Of a stretch of 15,296 nucleotides of DNA, positions 1 to 7,764 are shown one piece after another (the stretch's first letter is position 1; every line of letters starts with the position of its first letter). Origin of the DNA: Eubacterium sp. (GTDB lineage Bacteria > Bacillota > Clostridia > Oscillospirales > Acutalibacteraceae); the NCBI GenBank assembly GCA_029052085.1, contig JAIDJS010000206.1:1-15296 (forward strand), given 5' to 3'. The notes below the pieces were generated by a model. The model made no database searches. It had not been told where the DNA came from and worked only from the letters and a program-made list of their open reading frames with translations. Made by a program: the position numbers and the translations under genes.

Positions 1-2043
1 TTAGCCGATGGTATAAAAATAAGTCTTAATCTCAATAACTTTATTTTGAAATATTATAAAAATGATTCTCTTTTATTTTCTGACAGAGCACCTCTTGCAT
101 ATAATTTTGAAAACGAATTCGGAAATGAAACCTATCACTACATTACCCGAATGCAGGGAGAAAAAATTTTCGGGCTTGGAGATAAGGGCGGAGAATTGAA
201 TAAAGCCGGCAGAGCCTTTCGGATTGAAACAACCGATTGTATGGGATATGACGCAAAAGAAAGCGACCCGCTTTATAAGCATATTCCGTTTTATATATGT
301 GAAAATGCAGTTGGAGCCTATGGTATCTTTTATGACACAGCGGATACATCTTATATTGATTTAGGAAAAGAAATTAACAACTATTATCCGCCGTATAAAT
401 ATTTCAAAACAAATGACAACTGCCTTGTATATTATGTTTTTTTCGGTACAAAGCTATCCATTCTGCAGCAGTTTGCACGGCTATGCGGCAAGCAGGCATT
501 TCCGCCGAAATGGAGCTTTGATTATTGTGCAAGCACAATGGCTTATACAGACGCTCCCGATTCACAGCAGCAAATGAATTCCTTTTTAAGTAAGCTGGAG
601 GAAACCGATTTATCCTGCAGCGGTTTTTATCTTTCCTCCGGCTATACCTCTATCGGACATCAGAGATATGTATTTAATTGGAATTATGATAAATTCCCCG
701 ATCCTGAACAGTTTGTAAGGCAGTTTTCACAAAGTGGAATAAAGATTATACCCAACATAAAGCCTGCATTTCTTGACAATCATCCTATGTATAAGGAAAT
801 TGCCAATAAAGGGTGGTTTATTAAAAATCCTGACGGCACCCCGTTTGTTACGGAATTCTGGGACGGACTTGGCAGCTATCTTGACTTTACAAATGCAGAA
901 GCCTTTTCATTCTGGAAAGAAAAGGTAACCGAAACTCTGCTTGAATATGGCATTACAGCCACATGGAATGATAATAACGAATTTGATATCAAGGATTGTG
1001 AAGCCCTTGCAGCAGGCTTTAACGACTCCGGGATAAAGGCAAGCCGTATAAGACCTATACTTACATATCTTATGGTTGCCGCCTCTTATCAGGCACAGAT
1101 TGAAAAAAATCCGCAGCTTCGCCCCTTTCTTTCAACCAGAAGCGGAAATATCGCTGTGCGCCGTTATGCACAAACCTGGTCAGGTGATAACCGAACGGAT
1201 TTTGCAGACTTACGCTATTGCCACTATATCGGGCTTACCATGTCTCTTTCGGGGTTATATTTTTATGGTCATGATCTTGGCGGCTTTCATGGCGAAATGC
1301 CGTCACGTGAGCTTTTATTAAGATGGCTGCAGCACGGAATTTTTGAACCGCGTATGACGATTCATTCATGGAATTCGAACGGTTCCGCAACAATGCCATG
1401 GAGCTACCCTGATATTCTTGATTCCGTTCACAGCCTGTTTGCGCAGAGAAAGCAGCTTTTGCCCTATATATACAACTGCGCCTATAATGCAGCCGAACAG
1501 GAAACCCCTATGAACGCACCGCCGTTTTTGTATTATGATGATGAAGAGCTTTATTCCTATCCTGATACTATGATGCTTGGAAGGGATATTCTGATTGCTT
1601 TTGTCTTTGATGAGAAAACAGATAAAGTATGCACCTATCTTCCAAAGGAAGATGATTGGTATTTGGGTAGCAAACTGCTTGACGGCGGTCAGATTGCGGA
1701 GCTTACGATACCCTCAGATGACAAAATGCCTTATTTTGTGCGCAGCGGATGTATTCTTCCGACAAACGAAGCAGCATATGGGTTTAAATCCGATGAATCT
1801 ATTATATTTACGGTTTATCCACTAAAAAAAGGAAGCTTTGAAAGCGAATTCTTCTCTGATGACGGAAACAGCTTTGAATACCTGAACAACAACTGTACTC
1901 ATCTGAAATTCAAAGTGCGCTGTGACGAAAACACCGTTTCGGTATCGTTTGAAAATACGGGAAATACCATACTTGAGCCGAATATCCGTTTATGTTCAGG
2001 CGATAAAAGAAAGCTTGTAATAAGCAATAATATTAAGGAGTAA
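1..2043 (+). CDS. Glycoside hydrolase family 31 (alpha-glucosidase/alpha-xylosidase type), 5' end cut by window edge
   Basis: The reading frame is open from base 1, so the start codon and part of the N-terminal beta-sandwich lie outside; a TTG at 46 is internal rather than the start. The catalytic barrel carries the family 31 signatures. WNDNNE at about 964-981 supplies the nucleophile Asp (codon 970-972), and WSGDN at about 1177-1191 supplies the acid/base Asp (codon 1186-1188). HDLGGF lies near 1270. The end (from about codon 560 of the visible part) looks like the family's C-terminal beta-sandwich domains. GH31 enzymes are retaining exo-acting alpha-glycosidases. There is no signal peptide evidence because the N-terminus is missing, but the partner transporter suggests a cytoplasmic enzyme acting on an imported oligosaccharide. 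The nucleophile motif has Asn where alpha-glucosidases usually have Met (WxDMNE), so substrate is left open. It is probably co-transcribed with the symporter 4 nt downstream, as in the yicJI and xylPQ pairs. Confidence 0.93.
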   Translation, partial: LADGIKISLNLNNFILKYYKNDSLLFSDRAPLAYNFENEFGNETYHYITRMQGEKIFGLGDKGGELNKAGRAFRIETTDCMGYDAKESDPLYKHIPFYICENAVGAYGIFYDTADTSYIDLGKEINNYYPPYKYFKTNDNCLVYYVFFGTKLSILQQFARLCGKQAFPPKWSFDYCASTMAYTDAPDSQQQMNSFLSKLEETDLSCSGFYLSSGYTSIGHQRYVFNWNYDKFPDPEQFVRQFSQSGIKIIPNIKPAFLDNHPMYKEIANKGWFIKNPDGTPFVTEFWDGLGSYLDFTNAEAFSFWKEKVTETLLEYGITATWNDNNEFDIKDCEALAAGFNDSGIKASRIRPILTYLMVAASYQAQIEKNPQLRPFLSTRSGNIAVRRYAQTWSGDNRTDFADLRYCHYIGLTMSLSGLYFYGHDLGGFHGEMPSRELLLRWLQHGIFEPRMTIHSWNSNGSATMPWSYPDILDSVHSLFAQRKQLLPYIYNCAYNAAEQETPMNAPPFLYYDDEELYSYPDTMMLGRDILIAFVFDEKTDKVCTYLPKEDDWYLGSKLLDGGQIAELTIPSDDKMPYFVRSGCILPTNEAAYGFKSDESIIFTVYPLKKGSFESEFFSDDGNSFEYLNNNCTHLKFKVRCDENTVSVSFENTGNTILEPNIRLCSGDKRKLVISNNIKE
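2035..2040 (+). promoter_or_regulatory. Ribosome binding site of the symporter, inside the end of the GH31 gene
   Basis: AAGGAG immediately precedes the GH31 stop codon TAA (2041-2043) and lies 7 nt before the ATG at 2048. The overlap with the end of the upstream gene points to translational coupling within one mRNA. Confidence 0.85.
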
Positions 2044-2047
2044 AACT

Positions 2048-3460
2048 ATGGAAGAAAAGCAAAAAACTTACGGCATAAAAGCAATTGATAAAATAGGCTA
2101 TGCCTTTGGCGATATGGGCGGTGTACTGACATTTTCCTTGGTATCCTCTTTTTTAACAATGTTTTATACCGATATACTGCATTTTACAAGTACAAGTATA
2201 ATGATTCTTATGCTTGTTGCCCGCATATGGGATGCAGCCAACGATCCGCTATGGGGCGCATTTATCGATTCAAGAAAACCAACACGTTTAGGAAGATTCA
2301 GGCCTTATATTCTGGGCGCCTCTTTACCGCTTGCATTAGGCGCTTTTATGATGTTTTTTAAAATACCGGGTCTTACAAACACCCAGTATCTGATATTTGC
2401 CTATATAACCTATATCTTTTACGGTATGATGTATACAGGTGTAAATATTCCATACGGCTCACTTGCCTCGGTAATTACAAGCGATGAAATTGAGCGCTCC
2501 TCTCTTTCTATGTGGCGTTCTGTGGGTGCAGGCTTAGGCGGACTCCCTGCACAGATTTTACTTCCGCTGTTTGTATATTCTACTGTAACCAATGCAGACG
2601 GAACTACGGCAAAAATTCTTGATTCCAATAAGCTTTCCATTGCCGTTGCCTGTCTTTCCGTACTGACTGTTATTGTTTTCTTCAGCCATTTTAAAATGAC
2701 AAAAGAGCGTGTTTCCATTTTACCGAATCAGCAGCAAAGCAAATACAGCTTTACACGCGCTTTGCGAATGCTTCTGAAAAACAAACCGTTTATTGTACTT
2801 TGCATCGTTTCCATGTTTTTGATTTGCTTCCAGATGTATACACAGACCATTTACAATTATTTATTCAAGAATTTCTATGAAAAGCCTGAGCTTTACGGAA
2901 TTGTAACCGTATGCACCTATCTTCCTATGGCATTATTTCTTCCTGTTATGGGAAAGCTGGTACGCCGATTCGGCAAAAAAGAAATCTGTGCTGTAGGAAT
3001 GGGCTTTGCTGCATTGGTTAATCTTCTGATGTACTTTATCGGATTTACCGGATTATCGTCTAATCCGTATCTGTTTCTTGTTATGGTTTTCTTTTCCGGT
3101 GCAGGACAGACCTTCCTTGTAATGGAAATCTGGGCGCTTGTAATGGATGTAATTGATTATCATGAGTTGCTGTCAAACAGACGTGAAGAAGGCACTTCTT
3201 ATTCCATATATTCTTTTGTAAGAAAGCTTGGGCAGACTGCAGCCGGTGCAGGTGTACCTGCCATACTCGGAATTATCGGCTACAACGGCGAGCTTGCTTC
3301 CCAGTCAGAACAGGTGCTTGATAAACTTTATACAGCAGCAACCCTGGTTCCGGCAATCATATTGCTTTGTATGTTTGCCTTACTTGCCTTTTGCTATAAG
3401 CTTTCAAAAAAAGAGCTTGAAACATTACACAATCAGCTTCAGGCAGCACACGAAAAATAA
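2048..3460 (+). CDS. GPH-family (glycoside-pentoside-hexuronide) cation:sugar symporter
   Basis: A 470-residue, strongly hydrophobic protein with about 12 membrane segments, the normal size for the GPH branch of the major facilitator superfamily (MelB, XylP, YicJ). The first loop carries the GPH signature: D62, N65-D66-P67, G70 and D74, then T79-R80 and the GRFRPY stretch at 82-87. The N-terminal DKIGYAFGDMG (14-24) is also typical. Members couple Na+ or H+ to uptake of di- or oligosaccharides and glycosides. The gene follows the GH31 gene by 4 nt, so it most likely imports the substrate that enzyme cleaves. The sugar cannot be read from sequence; XylP (isoprimeverose) and YicJ are the closest genetic parallels because both pair with GH31 alpha-xylosidases. 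A weak terminator follows at 3479-3503. Confidence 0.93.
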   Translation: MEEKQKTYGIKAIDKIGYAFGDMGGVLTFSLVSSFLTMFYTDILHFTSTSIMILMLVARIWDAANDPLWGAFIDSRKPTRLGRFRPYILGASLPLALGAFMMFFKIPGLTNTQYLIFAYITYIFYGMMYTGVNIPYGSLASVITSDEIERSSLSMWRSVGAGLGGLPAQILLPLFVYSTVTNADGTTAKILDSNKLSIAVACLSVLTVIVFFSHFKMTKERVSILPNQQQSKYSFTRALRMLLKNKPFIVLCIVSMFLICFQMYTQTIYNYLFKNFYEKPELYGIVTVCTYLPMALFLPVMGKLVRRFGKKEICAVGMGFAALVNLLMYFIGFTGLSSNPYLFLVMVFFSGAGQTFLVMEIWALVMDVIDYHELLSNRREEGTSYSIYSFVRKLGQTAAGAGVPAILGIIGYNGELASQSEQVLDKLYTAATLVPAIILLCMFALLAFCYKLSKKELETLHNQLQAAHEK

Positions 3461-3478
3461 AAACCATTCCTGTTGTTT

Positions 3479-3503
3479 AACAGATAGCATACATCTGTTT
3501 TTT
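3479..3503 (+). terminator. Rho-independent terminator of the GH31-symporter operon
   Basis: A 7-bp stem AACAGAT/ATCTGTT with a 7-nt loop is followed by a T run (3498-3503). It is AT-rich and modest in strength. The left arm can alternatively pair with CTGTT at 3470-3474, giving a competing 5-bp hairpin. Confidence 0.65.
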
Positions 3504-3527
3504 ATTACATATATTAAATGGGATTAT

Positions 3528-3556
3528 TTGACAAAATTATACATTTCGTCTATACT
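3528..3556 (+). promoter_or_regulatory. Sigma-70/SigA promoter of the phosphodiesterase gene
   Basis: TTGACA (3528-3533), a 17-nt spacer, then TATACT (3551-3556). This is a perfect -35 and a 5/6 -10 match, placing the transcript start near 3563 and leaving a leader of only about 15 nt before the TTG start at 3578. Confidence 0.82.
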
Positions 3557-3563
3557 GTTCACT

Positions 3564-3572
3564 AAGGGGTGA
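3564..3572 (+). promoter_or_regulatory. Ribosome binding site that fixes a TTG start for the phosphodiesterase
   Basis: AAGGGGTGA matches the anti-Shine-Dalgarno sequence. The GTG at 3569 is part of this site and cannot be the start. The TTG at 3578-3580 has a correct 5-nt spacing. Confidence 0.75.
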
Positions 3573-3577
3573 TTATT

Positions 3578-4603
3578 TTGGAAACAATTGTAAAAGAAAA
3601 AACCAAAAAGAAAACTTGGAAAAAGGTGCTTGCAATCATTGGGGTTATCCTTTTAGCTCTTATTGCTGCAAAGGTTATTGCATTTAACTGGCATTCCAAT
3701 CCAAAAAACATTAAAACATTTGAAACAGACAACAGCTACATAATGGAAATGGGCAAAACGCAGATCAGTGCGCACAGAAGCGGCGGCGGAATTATGCCGG
3801 AAGAAACTTTAAAGGCATTTAAAAACTGCGCTGAAAACCCTGAATTTAAAATTGATGTTTTTGAATTCGATCTCCATATAACAAAAGATGATGTACTTGT
3901 TCTTCTTCACGATGATACACTTGACAGAACATCAAACAGTGCCGAAATCTTCGGCAAGGAGGAAGCCCGACCCGAAGATTACACGTATGAGGAACTGCGC
4001 ACACTCAATATGGGTGCAAAATTTACGGACGAAAACGGCAATATGCCTTATGCCGATATAGACAAGAATGATGTTCCTGATGATATAAAAATATTGAGAA
4101 TAGAAGATGTGCTTGATTATTTAACCTCTGTCGGCGATTATGATTACATCATTGAAATCAAAAACAGCGGCGATTTGGGAATGAAGGGTGTTGACATTCT
4201 TTACAATATTCTTGTTGAAAAAAACCTGCTTGACAGCGTAATTTTCGGTTCCTTCCACGAAGAGGTTTCTCACTATGTTGATGAACATCATCCGGATCTG
4301 CTTCGCAGTGCAACAATAAATGAGGTTATTACCTTCTGGCTTGCGGCACTCAGAAATGACAAAAACTTTGATCCGAACTATTCTGTTTTGCAGATTCCTT
4401 ACAGCATGCCATTCAAGCTTGCAGCAAACCTCGGAACAGCACAGGTTATCAACTATGCTCATGAAAAGGGAATTGCCGTTCAGTACTGGACAATCAACAG
4501 CGAAAAGGATATGGAATATCTGCTTTCTGTTGGTGCCGACTGTATTATGACAGACTATCCCGATAAGCTCTATGCAGTTGATCAGAAAGAAAAGGATAAG
4601 TAA
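3578..4603 (+). CDS. Membrane-anchored glycerophosphodiester phosphodiesterase (GDPD family)
   Basis: A 341-residue protein if started at TTG 3578. It has a basic N-terminus, one hydrophobic segment at about 17-36, then an outward-facing GDPD TIM barrel. Family motifs are clear: H66-R67 followed by PEET (74-77, equivalent of HRG...PENT), E96 and D98 in the EFDLH strand, H111-D112 with LDRT (115-118), E193 in EIK, and the C-terminal YWTINS and TDYPD (325-329) strands. These enzymes use a divalent metal to split glycerophosphodiesters into glycerol 3-phosphate and an alcohol, so roles in phospholipid-headgroup or teichoic-acid salvage are plausible. The usual Gly of HRG is Ser (HRSGGG), a change that leaves the catalytic His and Arg in place. 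It has its own promoter and strong terminator and appears monocistronic. Substrate is unassigned. Confidence 0.9.
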   Translation: METIVKEKTKKKTWKKVLAIIGVILLALIAAKVIAFNWHSNPKNIKTFETDNSYIMEMGKTQISAHRSGGGIMPEETLKAFKNCAENPEFKIDVFEFDLHITKDDVLVLLHDDTLDRTSNSAEIFGKEEARPEDYTYEELRTLNMGAKFTDENGNMPYADIDKNDVPDDIKILRIEDVLDYLTSVGDYDYIIEIKNSGDLGMKGVDILYNILVEKNLLDSVIFGSFHEEVSHYVDEHHPDLLRSATINEVITFWLAALRNDKNFDPNYSVLQIPYSMPFKLAANLGTAQVINYAHEKGIAVQYWTINSEKDMEYLLSVGADCIMTDYPDKLYAVDQKEKDK

Positions 4604-4617
4604 TATATAAATTTTAG

Positions 4618-4648
4618 AAATGCTCCTTTTGGTAAAGGAGCATTTTTT
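4618..4648 (+). terminator. Strong Rho-independent terminator after the phosphodiesterase gene
   Basis: A 12-bp perfect stem (AAATGCTCCTTT at 4618-4629 with 4634-4645), tetraloop TGGT, and a T6 tract at 4643-4648. It lies 14 nt after the stop codon. Confidence 0.9.
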
Positions 4649-4689
4649 ATTTGCAGCAATAATACAGATGAGAAACAGAACCCAGCAAT

Positions 4690-4716
4690 AAAAAACCTCC
4701 CTTGTGAAAGGGAGGT
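4690..4716 (-). terminator. Rho-independent terminator of the secreted wall-hydrolase gene (within the repeat element)
   Basis: Read on the - strand, the 9-bp hairpin 4695-4716 is followed directly by T6 (4690-4695). It lies 66 nt past the stop codon of the 973-codon gene and has the form of a strong intrinsic terminator. Confidence 0.75.
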
Positions 4717-4742
4717 GTGTCAGCCATATGGCTGACGGAGGG
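4690..4742. repeat. Compact palindromic repeat element (REP/MITE-like)
   Basis: Two hairpins stand side by side. The first has stem ACCTCCCTT (4695-4703)/AAGGGAGGT (4708-4716) with loop GTGA. The second is a perfect 18-bp palindrome, GTCAGCCATATGGCTGAC (4719-4736). GGAGGG (4737-4742) follows and can pair with the opening CCTCCC, so the whole unit can fold as a cloverleaf closed by terminal inverted repeats. From memory, units of this general design (CCTCCC hairpin, second hairpin, GGAGGG) are scattered through gut Clostridia genomes. No second copy lies in this window, so the repeat status is inferred. Confidence 0.6.
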
Positions 4743-4751
4743 ATTTATATG

Positions 4752-4769
4752 GCAGGAGCAAACTCCTGC
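4752..4769. repeat. Small hairpin between the wall-hydrolase stop codon and the repeat element
   Basis: GCAGGAG (4752-4758), loop CAAA, CTCCTGC (4763-4769): a perfect 7-bp stem with no T tract on either side. It may protect the 3' end of the message; function unknown. Confidence 0.5.
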
Positions 4770-4781
4770 TATACTATTGCA

Positions 4782-5600
4782 TTATTTTCTTTTGGCGCTG
4801 ACAACTTTGCTGTAGCTTGATGTTGCATTTTTATTTTTACTTGTTACTGCTCTTACCTTGTAGCTGTAGGTTTTGCCCTTTGACGCTACTGCTGTTGTAA
4901 AGCTTGTTGATGTTGTTGTTTTCATCAGCTTGTAACTGCCGTTTGCCTGCTTGATATAAAGCTCATACTTTTCTGCTCCTGCTACCTTACCCCAGGAAAG
5001 CTTAAAGGAGCCGTTCTTGTTTACTGCTACCTTTAATGACGGTGTCTGTAGCTTCTTTGTATTTTTTGCATTGACTACTGAGCTATACGCAGATGCAATG
5101 GACTTGTTCTTGCTGTTTACGGCTCTCATTTTATACGAAAACTGCTTGCCGTATGTTGCAAACGCTGTTGTAAATGAAGTAGCCGTTGTGGTTTTCATAA
5201 GCTTGTATGAGCCGTCTGCCTGCTTGATATAAAGCTCATACTTATCTGCACCTGCTACCTTATTCCATGAAAGCTTGAATGTACCATTTGCATTTACTGT
5301 TGCTTTCAGCTTAGGTGTTACAAGCTTTTTTGTATTTACAGCAGTCACGGCTGTACTGAAAGCAGATGTTATTGCGCTGTTTTTGCTGTTTATCGCTCTA
5401 ACCTTGTAGGAATATTTTTTGCCATAATGAGCTGTGCCTGTTGTGGTTGACGTTCCTGTAACTGTACGAAGCAGCTTATAGCCTGAGCCATTATCAATAT
5501 ACACATCATATTTATCCGCTCCCGAAATCTTGTTCCACGAAATTGTAAAGCCTCCGTTTGCATTTACAGTTGTTTTTGCTGTTGGTGTTTTCAGCTTTGT
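4782..5600 (-). repeat. Three tandem Fn3-type coding repeats (about 270-273 bp each)
   Basis: The landmark GADKY/GAEKY occurs at residues 728, 818 and 909, giving periods of 90 and 91 residues. Each unit carries WNK/WGK, a YIKQA or similar strand, YKL, SYK.RA, NSKN/TSKN and a closing NTKKL-type linker (absent after the last). The two C-terminal units are the most alike in DNA as well as protein, which suggests recent duplication. Confidence 0.8.
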
Positions 5601-7703
5601 TGCGGGAAGCGTTTCTGTTTTCGTTGCTCCGCAATCTATACAGGTAAATGTTTTGATACCTGTTGCTGTAGCTGTCGGCTTCTTTGTTATTCTTCCGGTA
5701 TCATAGCTATGTCCTGCTGCAGGAACTGTTTCCTGTGTTATTATTACTGTATTACACACTGAACAATGAGAACCTGCCGTTTTTCCTGCCGTCGTGCAGG
5801 TTGCATCTACTGCTTTGCCTGTTACTGCTTTATGACCTGCTGCACTTGTGTAATTTCCTATATAGCTGTCACCGCAGCTGCAGCGGTATTCCGTATAGCC
5901 GCCTTCTGTGCAGGTTGGACGTATAGTAACAGTTACATAGTTATAGTTATGTGTATGCGGTGTTGGGCCTTTTGTAGTGAATGTACTTATTGAAGAGTAA
6001 TAGTTTTTACTGTTATATACTACGTATGCTCTGTATTCATAGGTTGTTCCCGATGTTAAGGACATATTCAGTTCCTTACCCGAACCAACTGTCCACCACA
6101 TCGGAACGGAAGCTGCATTTGTATAGCTTGCATTCATTGCTTCCTGCTTCGTTTTCCAATCACTTGTTCCCTTTTTTCTTACCTGTACACCAATGGTTTT
6201 AATCGTAACCTTGCTTGGATTTTTCGCAGTAAAGTTAATTCTTACAGAATTGGTTGTTAAATCTGATATTGCATTTACGGTTACAGATGGGTTTGTAACT
6301 GTCGGAGTAGTTGTACTGCCGGAGGAAGATGAACCTATACCTTTCACTCTTATGTAAAAATGACTTGGATTCATTGTTCCGGAGCTATTAATATATTCGG
6401 AAATCTTAGTTTCACATACACCTTTTGAAGGATTCAGCGCATTGATAACTTTACCACTGCCTATATAAATGCCAACATGCCCCGACCAAACAACGATATC
6501 CCCTAGCTGGGCATTTGAATCTCCGGTAATTTTTGTTCCGTATTTTGTTGGATTATTATAATAATCACTGCTTGCGGTAGATAGCGTAACACCAAAGTTT
6601 TTAAAAACATAATATACAAATCCCGAACAGTCAAAACTATTTGGTCCATGTGTATTTAAAACATATGGATATCCTTTAAACTTTTTGGCATACTCAACAA
6701 CTTGTGAACCAGTTGAAGTTGACGTTGAACTGCTCTTTTTCCAGATTGCATAAAAAGTATAAGTATCATTTTTAACTGTTGAAAACCACGAATTATCTAA
6801 GGTGCCGCTCCAACGGTCATTATAAACCTTTTTTGTATATCCTTTTGAACTGATATTGCTTGCTGTTTGCCAGCCATTACCGTTCGTAGTGAACCATTTG
6901 CCATCGGATTTCCTGCAGACATTCCAGCCACCAAAGGAATACCCTGTTCTTGAAAAGCTGTTTGATGCAAGTGTAAATTTATTATTGTATTTTACAGTAC
7001 TTGTTCCCATTGAACCTGTTCCGCCATTGGCATTATATGCTATAGTGCAGGTTGCTGTTGGAGTGCTACTAACCTTTTTAAAAGTTAAGCCCTTTTTATC
7101 AACAACATTGGTTTTATCTGTTATAAATAAACCTTTTGTAGGATTAATTGCATTTGGCGAACAATAATTATTATAGCTGTTTTTTGTCCACATATCATTT
7201 TTATATTTACCTTTGATAACCGTTACATGAGAATGCCTGCCAGTAACATTTCCATAGGTACCTGTTTGATAGAATACTTGACCCTGTTTAAGTGTTTTTC
7301 CTACGCTCAAATCACTAATATCATTATCGTGTGCAAAACACATACTCATATAATCAATTGTACCATCTGCATACAATACTTTATTTGTACTTTCGATTAT
7401 AACAGTATTTCCATAAGTTTTTCCTTTATGAATTTTCACAATTTTACAATCAAACGGAGCTTTTATATTATTGTTTTTCACACCGACAACATCAAAATTT
7501 TGAGTACCTTTATGTGAATAATCTCCTCCTGGAACTTGTGTAATTTTTAAATCATCCATAAACCATAAAGCATTTTGAGTTGCTGCTTCTGCTGTTATCG
7601 GTATTGCTGAGGTTACACTGAACAGCATAATCAGCGACAACAGAAGACTCAGTAATTTTTTAGATACAGAAGAAAACTTCTGTCTTGTAATTTCATTTCC
7701 CAT
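4782..7703 (-). CDS. Secreted modular cell-wall hydrolase: M23-like, B-repeat, NlpC/P60, Cys-pair and Fn3 modules
   Basis: A 973-residue exported protein. Residues 1-41 form a signal peptide (basic region, hydrophobic run about 17-34, cleavage near AEA-A). Residues about 62-165 resemble an M23/LytM fold, with H64, D71 and H157xH159. Residues about 219-322 form an InlB-type B-repeat (start YNANGG, end FYAIW). Residues about 333-455 are NlpC/P60, with candidate triad C359 (FDCSGF), H409 (SGHVGIYIG) and N421. Residues about 473-577 look like an Fn3-type beta domain. A Cys-pair region follows (C598, C608, C610, C636, C647, C650, C688, C691). Three Fn3-like repeats (about 705-790, 795-880, 886-971) end the protein. 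NlpC/P60 enzymes cut peptidoglycan stem peptides. No LPXTG anchor is visible, so the repeats may hold the protein at the surface. The ATG has GGAGGT 6 nt upstream. The promoter is near-ideal and divergent from a helix-turn-helix gene. Confidence 0.88.
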   Translation of the reverse strand: MGNEITRQKFSSVSKKLLSLLLSLIMLFSVTSAIPITAEAATQNALWFMDDLKITQVPGGDYSHKGTQNFDVVGVKNNNIKAPFDCKIVKIHKGKTYGNTVIIESTNKVLYADGTIDYMSMCFAHDNDISDLSVGKTLKQGQVFYQTGTYGNVTGRHSHVTVIKGKYKNDMWTKNSYNNYCSPNAINPTKGLFITDKTNVVDKKGLTFKKVSSTPTATCTIAYNANGGTGSMGTSTVKYNNKFTLASNSFSRTGYSFGGWNVCRKSDGKWFTTNGNGWQTASNISSKGYTKKVYNDRWSGTLDNSWFSTVKNDTYTFYAIWKKSSSTSTSTGSQVVEYAKKFKGYPYVLNTHGPNSFDCSGFVYYVFKNFGVTLSTASSDYYNNPTKYGTKITGDSNAQLGDIVVWSGHVGIYIGSGKVINALNPSKGVCETKISEYINSSGTMNPSHFYIRVKGIGSSSSGSTTTPTVTNPSVTVNAISDLTTNSVRINFTAKNPSKVTIKTIGVQVRKKGTSDWKTKQEAMNASYTNAASVPMWWTVGSGKELNMSLTSGTTYEYRAYVVYNSKNYYSSISTFTTKGPTPHTHNYNYVTVTIRPTCTEGGYTEYRCSCGDSYIGNYTSAAGHKAVTGKAVDATCTTAGKTAGSHCSVCNTVIITQETVPAAGHSYDTGRITKKPTATATGIKTFTCIDCGATKTETLPATKLKTPTAKTTVNANGGFTISWNKISGADKYDVYIDNGSGYKLLRTVTGTSTTTGTAHYGKKYSYKVRAINSKNSAITSAFSTAVTAVNTKKLVTPKLKATVNANGTFKLSWNKVAGADKYELYIKQADGSYKLMKTTTATSFTTAFATYGKQFSYKMRAVNSKNKSIASAYSSVVNAKNTKKLQTPSLKVAVNKNGSFKLSWGKVAGAEKYELYIKQANGSYKLMKTTTSTSFTTAVASKGKTYSYKVRAVTSKNKNATSSYSKVVSAKRK

Positions 7704-7735
7704 ATTTGTACCTCCAAATATATTATTTTAAGCAT

Positions 7736-7764
7736 ATTATAGCCCGTTTATGGGCAATTGTCAA
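7736..7764 (-). promoter_or_regulatory. Consensus SigA promoter of the secreted wall-hydrolase gene
   Basis: On the - strand, TTGACA (7764-7759), a 17-nt spacer and TATAAT (7741-7736) match the consensus at all 12 positions. The spacer contains an inverted repeat GCCC-N6-GGGC (7742-7755), a possible operator. Confidence 0.88.

Noticed and set aside
3569..3571. GTG as the start of the phosphodiesterase gene
   Set aside because: This GTG is part of the AAGGGGTGA Shine-Dalgarno sequence; TTG at 3578 is correctly spaced.
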